DNA of 11,974 nucleotides from B73-G16 sp964448445. Its GTDB lineage: Bacteria > Desulfobacterota > B13-G15. The number at the start of each line of letters is the position of its first letter. Position 1 is the first letter of the stretch. The notes beneath the pieces were generated by a model that made no database searches, was not told where the DNA came from, and saw only the letters and a list, made by a program, of their open reading frames with translations. The stretch is from NCBI GenBank assembly GCA_964448445.1, contig CAYVAU010000048.1:1-11974 (forward strand). The letters are read 5' to 3'. Shown here in pieces: positions 7,482 through 11,974 of the stretch. The translations under genes were made by a program, and so were the position numbers.

Positions 7482-8357
7482 TTAAAGCTCAAGCCAGGTG
7501 TGGGAATAAAGCACATCCCCCCAAAGGACCTTGGCCGTCTTCACATAATCCCTTTCCTTCGGGGGCAAGGAATTGGGGTCGACGTCCTCCCCTTCCATAA
7601 CCTTCCGGATGAGCTCCTTTATTTCGGACATCTCACCACGGGCAAGGGCCATCAGCTCCTGGTCGAAGGCATCGGCTATGGCCGAGTAACAACCGCAGAG
7701 ATCGAGCATGACCATATACGTCCTGTTGAGGATCCCCCTCAATTCCTTGGGCGTTCCGTTGGACACGTTGGAAAGACCCACCGTGGACTTAACCCCGGGA
7801 AGCATCTCCTCCAGCGTCTTCATGAACTCAAGTGCCTCCCTGACCGCCTTCTGATCCACGCTAACCGGCATGATTATCGGATCCACCCAGATCCTCTCGT
7901 TCTCTATCCCGAGCTCGTTGGCATAGGAGACGGCATCCAGAATGCTTTCGGCCCTCGCCTCCGCATCAGCAGGGATCCCCTGATCGTTCAGGACCGAGAT
8001 GATGATCTCGGCATCGTACTTCACCGCCAGGGGCATCGTCTGCTCCTTGCTCTCGGTCTTTCCCGAGGCCGAATTGATAAGGGCCCTCTTCTTGGCGACC
8101 TTCAGACCTTCCTCTATGGCCTTGGGATTGGTGCTGTCCAAGGACAGCGGGAGATCCACCACCTCCTGGACCGTCTCCACCAACCAGGCCATTATCTCGG
8201 GGTTCTTGCGGGCAGGCCCTATGTTCAGATCGATGTAATCCACCCCGGCCTCCGCCTGTCTCTTGGCCAAGTCCTGGATGAAGGCCTTGTCCTTGTTGTT
8301 GATGGCCTCAGAAACTGCTTTCGAGAGAATGTGGATGTTTTCACCTATTATTACCAT
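7482..8357 (-). CDS. acsE: Methyl-tetrahydrofolate:corrinoid iron-sulfur protein methyltransferase
   Basis: AcsE moves the N5-methyl group of methyl-THF to cob(I)amide on the corrinoid iron-sulfur protein. The protein is a pterin-binding TIM barrel. Folate-binding residues visible by family pattern are DSTN at 74-77, IN at 94-95, and D159 (WVDP). The loop GLSNVSN carries N197, which corresponds by context to the Asn that protonates or activates methyl-THF in the Moorella enzyme (N199). The protein has 291 residues, about 30 more than Moorella AcsE (262 from memory); the surplus is a C-terminal tail (about 255-291, containing DVDPNSLPPKE and LYSHTWLEL) whose role I cannot name. The ATG at 8357 has AGGAGGAG upstream. 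The gap to cooC is 19 nt, and acsD follows after 11 nt. The THF-type methyltransferase is a bacterial trait, in contrast to the archaeal-style ACDS genes beside it. Confidence 0.95.
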   Translation of the reverse strand: MVIIGENIHILSKAVSEAINNKDKAFIQDLAKRQAEAGVDYIDLNIGPARKNPEIMAWLVETVQEVVDLPLSLDSTNPKAIEEGLKVAKKRALINSASGKTESKEQTMPLAVKYDAEIIISVLNDQGIPADAEARAESILDAVSYANELGIENERIWVDPIIMPVSVDQKAVREALEFMKTLEEMLPGVKSTVGLSNVSNGTPKELRGILNRTYMVMLDLCGCYSAIADAFDQELMALARGEMSEIKELIRKVMEGEDVDPNSLPPKERDYVKTAKVLWGDVLYSHTWLEL

Positions 8358-8376
8358 CCTGCCTCCTCCTGAAGAC

Positions 8377-9135
8377 TTAATTCAAAACCTTCCAAAGAAT
8401 CCCCCTCACCGCTCTAACGGCAGGGCTATCTTCGGGAAGTTCCAACAGGCTGCGGCCCTCCATGTCAAACCTCTCCACTTCCCTGTCCTCCGGAACAACC
8501 CCTAAAAGCTCAAGCCCCCCTTTTTTGGCTTCCTCGGCTAACCTCGGATCCACACCCCTTCCGGAGACCCTGTTCACAACGAGCCCCATCCTCCCTATAC
8601 CAAGTTCGAGCTCCTTGGCCAAATCGGCTATCCTTATGGCACTCCTCACACCCTTCCTCGAGTGATCCGAGACGATAAAGAGGACATCAGCGTTTCTGGT
8701 CGTGCGCCTGCTCAGATGTTCCATTCCCGCTGAATTGTCCATGAGCACATAGGGATATTCCTTTTCCAGACTGTCCATTATATGTCGCAACACGCTGTTC
8801 ACATAACAATAACAGCCAGGCCCTTCACCGCGTCCCATGCTGAGGAAATCGTAACCCCTTTCCTCGACCATCACCTCTGAAAGCTTCGCCTGAAGCCATT
8901 TATCCTTGGAAAAACCGGGGGGAAATTCAGAAACCTTCCTCTGCAACTCCTCAACTACCTCCCCCACGGTCCTCCCCTCCTTGATTCCCAAGACCTCGGC
9001 CAGATTACCGTCATGATCTGCATCTATCACCAGCACGGGTTTACGCCCATTCTTGAGGAATTCCTTCAACAGAAGCCCCACAAGGGTCGTCTTCCCCGTG
9101 CCACCCTTTCCCGAAACCGCTACCGTAAAGCCCAT
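8377..9135 (-). CDS. cooC: CooC/AcsF-type nickel-insertion ATPase for CODH/ACS maturation
   Basis: This is a MinD/SIMIBI-class ATPase of 252 residues. A deviant Walker A motif (SGKGGTGKTT, residues 8-17, with signature lysine K10 and P-loop K15) is followed by DADHDGNL (38-44), the switch region. The pair C108-x-C110 (GCYCY) equals the CxC motif that binds metal across the dimer interface in CooC1. LMDNSAGMEHLSRR (131-144) and IVSDHSRKGVRSA are further CooC hallmarks. In the family, ATP-driven dimer changes help load nickel into the C-cluster of CODH or the A-cluster of ACS. Both target enzymes are encoded downstream in the same operon. The ATG at 9135 lies 4 nt after the folD stop, with AAGGA inside the end of folD as ribosome site, so translation is probably coupled. 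CooC, AcsF and CooC2 variants cannot be separated here, so the exact client enzyme is uncertain. Confidence 0.93.
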   Translation of the reverse strand: MGFTVAVSGKGGTGKTTLVGLLLKEFLKNGRKPVLVIDADHDGNLAEVLGIKEGRTVGEVVEELQRKVSEFPPGFSKDKWLQAKLSEVMVEERGYDFLSMGRGEGPGCYCYVNSVLRHIMDSLEKEYPYVLMDNSAGMEHLSRRTTRNADVLFIVSDHSRKGVRSAIRIADLAKELELGIGRMGLVVNRVSGRGVDPRLAEEAKKGGLELLGVVPEDREVERFDMEGRSLLELPEDSPAVRAVRGILWKVLN

Positions 9136-9139
9136 CAGG

Positions 9140-10030
9140 TTAGTCCTTTATGCCAGCCGCAAGTTTTGCCGCCTTCACGGTATTGTACATCAGCATCGTA
9201 ATGGTCATGGGCCCCACACCCCCAGGGACAGGGGTTATCATGGAGGCCTTCTCCTTGACAGCGTCAAAGTCCACATCTCCACAGAGGATGGCCTTCCCTT
9301 CGGGAGTCGTACCAATGCGGTTCACCCCTACATCGATCACCACAGCCCCTTCCTTTACCATGTCAGCGGTTATGGCCTTGGGACGACCGGCAGCCACAAT
9401 CAGGATATCAGCCCTACGAGTGTGGAAAGCCAAATCGCGGGTCTTGGTGTGACAGACTGTCACCGTGGCATTGGCATTGGGGTGCTTCTGCATGAGAATG
9501 GCAGCCATGGGTTTTCCAACGATGTTGCTGCGCCCCACAATCACCACCTCAGCTCCCTCGATCTTCGCACCCGAACGGATCAAGAGTTGCCAGATCCCAT
9601 GGGGAGTACAGGGCAAAAAATCCGGCTCCCCTATCAGCAATTTGCCGACATTGACCGGATGGAAGGCATCCACATCCTTCTTCGGGTCGATGGCGTAAAG
9701 AACTCTCGTCTCATCGATGTGCTTGGGCAAGGGAAGTTGCACGAGGATCCCGTGAATCTTGGGATCCTTGTTGTACTTGTCGATGAGGTCAAGGAGCGCC
9801 TCCTCGGAGATATCGGCGGGTTGATTGTCCTGGACCGAGTAAAACCCCAGATCATGGGCCGTCCTTTGCTTTGCCGTGACATAACTCACCGAAGCGGGAT
9901 CCTCCCCGACCAAGATGGTGACCAGGCCGGGGGTGACCCCATGTTTTGATTTGAGCTCCTCGACCTCCCTCTTTAGCTCCTCCCTTATCTCCTTGGCCAC
10001 CTCTGTGCCCTTTATGATCTTGGCAGCCAT
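9140..10030 (-). CDS. folD: Bifunctional methylene-THF dehydrogenase / methenyl-THF cyclohydrolase
   Basis: FolD interconverts 10-formyl-THF, methenyl-THF and methylene-THF with NAD(P), the middle steps of the methyl branch. The 296-residue length is normal. Catalytic residues match the E. coli numbering exactly: Y50, K54 (SYVTAKQRTA) and D121 (DVDAFHP). The folate-site motif GILVQLPLPKHI (94-105), PCTPHG (140-145), the dinucleotide-binding VVIVGRSNIVGKPMA (162-176) and the C-terminal PGGVGPMT (269-276) are all intact. The sequence does not settle NAD versus NADP preference. The ATG at 10030 has AGGAGGAGGAAGG before it. The gene follows fhs after 17 nt and precedes cooC by 4 nt. Since FolD carries both activities, a separate fchA is not needed. 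Confidence 0.97.
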   Translation of the reverse strand: MAAKIIKGTEVAKEIREELKREVEELKSKHGVTPGLVTILVGEDPASVSYVTAKQRTAHDLGFYSVQDNQPADISEEALLDLIDKYNKDPKIHGILVQLPLPKHIDETRVLYAIDPKKDVDAFHPVNVGKLLIGEPDFLPCTPHGIWQLLIRSGAKIEGAEVVIVGRSNIVGKPMAAILMQKHPNANATVTVCHTKTRDLAFHTRRADILIVAAGRPKAITADMVKEGAVVIDVGVNRIGTTPEGKAILCGDVDFDAVKEKASMITPVPGGVGPMTITMLMYNTVKAAKLAAGIKD

Positions 10031-10047
10031 CCTTCCTCCTCCTTTCC

Positions 10048-11808
10048 TTAAAAGAGCCCCTTGACCAAACCGGTCTCGGGATCGATGTCAATGCGCCTGA
10101 AAGCGGGATCGGATCCCGTACCGGGCATGAGGCTTATGGTCCCGGCCATGGGGCAGAGGAATTTGGCACCCGAAAACAGCAGTATGTCCCTTATGGGCAG
10201 GACCCAACCCTTGGGAACGCCCTTCCAATCGGGATTGTGGGAGAGGCTTAAGTGGGTCTTCACCATCATGACATAATAGTCCTTGTACTTCGGATCGCTC
10301 TCGAAGGCCTTTGCCTTCTCCTCGGCCTCAGGAGTCCAGCTGACACCATCTGCTCCATACACCTCCCTGGCTAAAAGTTCAACCTTCTGCCTCAAGGGCA
10401 TATCCACCGGGTAAAGATACTTGAACTCCACCTCCTCCTCACAGGCATCTATCACCGCATCGGCGAGCTCAAGGGCCCCCTCGCCTCCTTTGAGCCAGTG
10501 TTCTCCCACCGCACACCTGACCCCTTCCTGTTCGACCAGCTTCCTGACCAAGGCGACCTCGGCATCGGTATCGGTGTGGAACTTATTGATGCAAACCACG
10601 GGCTTAATACCGGATTTCTTCACAATGCCTATGTGATGCCTTAGGTTCTCAAAGCCCTTCTCCACCAGTTCCAGGTTCTCCTTCGTGTATTCCTCGGGAA
10701 TAGGTCTTCCGGGAACTACCTTGGGACCACCACCGTGCATCTTCAGGGCCCTTATCGTACAGACTATCACACTCACATTGGGCTTGAGCCCGCTGATCCT
10801 GCACTTGACGTTCCAGAACTTCTCAAAGCCGATATCAGCGCCGAAGCCACTCTCGGTCACATGGTAATCGAACATCTTGAGCCCGAGGTAATCGGCCACG
10901 ATGGAGGACTGGCCCACGGCGATGTTCGCGAAGGGTCCGGCGTGAACCATCACAGGCTGGTACTCCACGGTACAGCACAATGTCGGGTTGATGGTATTGC
11001 GCATTATGGCAGCCATCGCACCAGCGACCTCCAGATCCTCGGCCGTCACGGGATTGCCCTTCTTGTCATAGGCCACCGTGATCTGCCCGATCCTTTCGCG
11101 GAGGTCCTTCAGACTGGTAGCAATGGCCAATATGGCCATGAGTTCCGAGGAAACAGAGATCTGAAAACCGGACTCCATCATGAAACCATCCATCCGGCCA
11201 CCCAAGCCTATGATGATCCTCCTCAGGGCCTGGGCGCAAAAGTCCACCGCCCATCTCATCTCGACCCTGCGAGGATCGATGTTGAGCCTCCTGAGGTTCC
11301 TCTTGGCCAATTCCTCATCCGAATAATTGAACTCATGCTGAAGCCTCGCCGTCAAGGCAACCATACAGAGGTTGTGGGCATTGGTGATGGCATCTATATC
11401 GCCGGTCAGACCCAAGGAGAACTCGGTCATGGGGATGAGGAGCGCATTCCCACCCCCTGCAGCAGTACCCTTGATGTTGAAGGTGGGCCCTCCAGAAGGC
11501 TGACGAATGGCACCACCGACGTTCTTCCCACGCTTGCCAAGTCCCTCTATCAAACCCATCGTAACCGTGGTCTTTCCCTCGCCCAAGGGGGTCGGGGTTA
11601 TGGCCGTTACCTCGATGTACTTCCCATCGGGCTTGGCCTTGAGGCGCTCATAAATCCTGCGGAAGTCCAGCTTGCAGATACGCCCGTAGGGTATGACCTC
11701 GTCCTTCTGCAACCCCAACCTCTCCCGCCACTCCTCAGGCGCGGGCATCGCCTTCTCTGCCTCAGCCGCTATCTGCCAATCGGCCATCTTGGTGGGATCA
11801 TACGCCAT
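10048..11808 (-). CDS. fhs: Formate-tetrahydrofolate ligase
   Basis: Fhs condenses formate and THF to 10-formyl-THF with ATP, the entry step of the methyl branch. From the ATG at 11808 it has 586 residues, about 25-30 more than Moorella FTHFS. The P-loop TPTPLGEGKTT lies at 71-81. Conserved features include AAGGG (116-120), FSLGLTGDIDAI, RALKMHGG (353-360), INKFHTDT with F410 and HWLKGGEGA with W438 (the folate-stacking pair by alignment), and KTHLSLSHNP. Two places depart from the common bacterial form: the REPSLGPxFG-type segment reads RQPSGGPTFN (102-111), and the C-terminal MPGLP-type loop reads MPGTGSDPAF (561-570). A short insertion follows TARLQHEF (about 153-160). Still, all core motifs are in order. 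The start has GGGAGGAGGG 5 nt upstream; a GTG at 11844 is rejected as too close to the predicted transcription start. It is the first gene of the operon. Confidence 0.97.
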   Translation of the reverse strand: MAYDPTKMADWQIAAEAEKAMPAPEEWRERLGLQKDEVIPYGRICKLDFRRIYERLKAKPDGKYIEVTAITPTPLGEGKTTVTMGLIEGLGKRGKNVGGAIRQPSGGPTFNIKGTAAGGGNALLIPMTEFSLGLTGDIDAITNAHNLCMVALTARLQHEFNYSDEELAKRNLRRLNIDPRRVEMRWAVDFCAQALRRIIIGLGGRMDGFMMESGFQISVSSELMAILAIATSLKDLRERIGQITVAYDKKGNPVTAEDLEVAGAMAAIMRNTINPTLCCTVEYQPVMVHAGPFANIAVGQSSIVADYLGLKMFDYHVTESGFGADIGFEKFWNVKCRISGLKPNVSVIVCTIRALKMHGGGPKVVPGRPIPEEYTKENLELVEKGFENLRHHIGIVKKSGIKPVVCINKFHTDTDAEVALVRKLVEQEGVRCAVGEHWLKGGEGALELADAVIDACEEEVEFKYLYPVDMPLRQKVELLAREVYGADGVSWTPEAEEKAKAFESDPKYKDYYVMMVKTHLSLSHNPDWKGVPKGWVLPIRDILLFSGAKFLCPMAGTISLMPGTGSDPAFRRIDIDPETGLVKGLF

Positions 11809-11813
11809 AACTA

Positions 11814-11823
11814 CCCTCCTCCC
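11814..11823 (-). promoter_or_regulatory. Ribosome binding site of fhs
   Basis: GGGAGGAGGG on the minus strand, 5 nt before the ATG at 11808, a near-perfect Shine-Dalgarno match. It decides this start over the upstream GTG at 11844. Confidence 0.85.
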
Positions 11824-11857
11824 TTCGGATGTGATCCTCTTCACAATCTGGCTTTAT

Positions 11858-11886
11858 ATTAGATCCTTCTCCTCACTCCTTGTCAA
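11858..11886 (-). promoter_or_regulatory. Sigma70-type promoter of the Wood-Ljungdahl operon
   Basis: On the minus strand a perfect -35 box TTGACA (11886-11881) is separated by 17 bp from the -10 box TCTAAT (11863-11858; 5 of 6 consensus bases). A TAATAT alternative, at 19 bp spacing, overlaps it. Transcription would start near 11851 and give a leader of about 43 nt before fhs. No riboswitch-sized structure fits in this leader. No other promoter of this quality was seen in the 1-25 nt gaps between the genes, which suggests one long transcript. Confidence 0.7.
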
Positions 11887-11974
11887 GTCTTAAGGTATCA
11901 TGACCCGTCGACGTCGGAATCCTTTCCCCTCAAAGGGCCTTGGTCACGAGCTACATAAAATCCCTTTTGTTCTA
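11887..11974. other. Upstream region without an identified gene
   Basis: These 88 bases upstream of the operon promoter hold no recognised gene. Visible features are the overlapping palindromes CGTCGACG and CGACGTCG (11906-11916) and a short inverted repeat CCTTT/AAAGG with a 6-nt loop near 11930. The palindromes lie about 20-30 bp upstream of the -35 box and could be an operator, but this is speculation. Short open frames on both strands run to the window edge and cannot be judged. Confidence 0.4.

Noticed and set aside
11809..11844. GTG start of fhs at 11844
   Set aside because: It lies about 7 nt from the predicted transcription start; the ATG at 11808 has a near-perfect ribosome site.
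11829..11844. Small hairpins in the fhs leader (GTGA/TCAC and GGAT/ATCC)
   Set aside because: Stems of 4 bp are too short to propose an attenuator or riboswitch.
11925..11940. Inverted repeat CCTTT/AAAGG as a terminator
   Set aside because: The stem is only 5 bp and no T tract follows on either strand.
11900..11974. Possible divergent gene on the plus strand starting with ATG at 11900 (MTRRRRNPFPSK...)
   Set aside because: Only 25 codons are in the window, the ribosome site is weak (AAGG, 4 nt), and an open frame of this length is expected by chance.
11898..11974. Possible C-terminal tail of an upstream minus-strand gene ending with TGA at 11900-11898
   Set aside because: It has 24 codons with no recognisable motif; chance alone explains it.
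1..11974. tRNA, rRNA, CRISPR arrays, insertion sequences
   Set aside because: None seen: the window is filled with protein genes, with gaps of 25 nt or less apart from the operon leader.

Overview
The window is a single, tightly packed operon read on the minus strand, from about 11.85 kb down to and past the left edge. It encodes most of a Wood-Ljungdahl (reductive acetyl-CoA) pathway. In transcription order the genes are: formate-tetrahydrofolate ligase (fhs), methylene-THF dehydrogenase/cyclohydrolase (folD), a CooC/AcsF nickel-insertion ATPase, methyl-THF:corrinoid methyltransferase (acsE), corrinoid iron-sulfur protein small subunit (acsD/cdhD), carbon monoxide dehydrogenase (cdhA), the ACDS epsilon subunit (cdhB), acetyl-CoA synthase (cdhC), corrinoid protein large subunit (acsC/cdhE), and then a NuoE-like and a NuoF-like subunit, the latter cut by the window edge. 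Gaps are 1 to 25 nt and the NuoE and NuoF genes overlap. No intergenic stretch exceeds 300 bases.

The most striking property is the mixed ancestry of the parts. The methyl branch (fhs, folD, acsE) uses tetrahydrofolate and is bacterial in style. The carbonyl branch looks like the archaeal acetyl-CoA decarbonylase/synthase (ACDS) complex: the CODH carries an inserted two-cluster ferredoxin domain, an epsilon subunit follows directly, and the acetyl-CoA synthase is the short form without the N-terminal CODH-docking domain of acetogens. All metal ligands of the CODH C-cluster and the ACS A-cluster can be found, so the enzymes look functional.

The host is most likely an anaerobic bacterium: a good sigma70-type promoter (TTGACA, 17 bp, TCTAAT) lies upstream of fhs, most genes have strong GGAGG-type ribosome sites, and the methyl carrier is THF. 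The sequence is moderately GC-rich, with AGG as a common arginine codon and many Lys/Glu residues. This would fit a thermophile, but that is inference. Archaeal-type CODH/ACS in bacteria is known from several uncultured or deep lineages; I cannot assign a phylum.

Working together: formate is activated by Fhs and FolD forms methylene-THF. A methylene-THF reductase, not encoded here, would make methyl-THF. AcsE passes the methyl group to the corrinoid protein AcsCD, CdhA/CdhB make CO from CO2, and CdhC joins methyl, CO and CoA. CooC would load nickel. The NuoE/NuoF pair probably belongs to an NAD(P)-linked, perhaps electron-bifurcating, dehydrogenase whose other subunits lie beyond the left edge. 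The sequence does not tell whether the pathway runs toward acetyl-CoA synthesis or oxidation.
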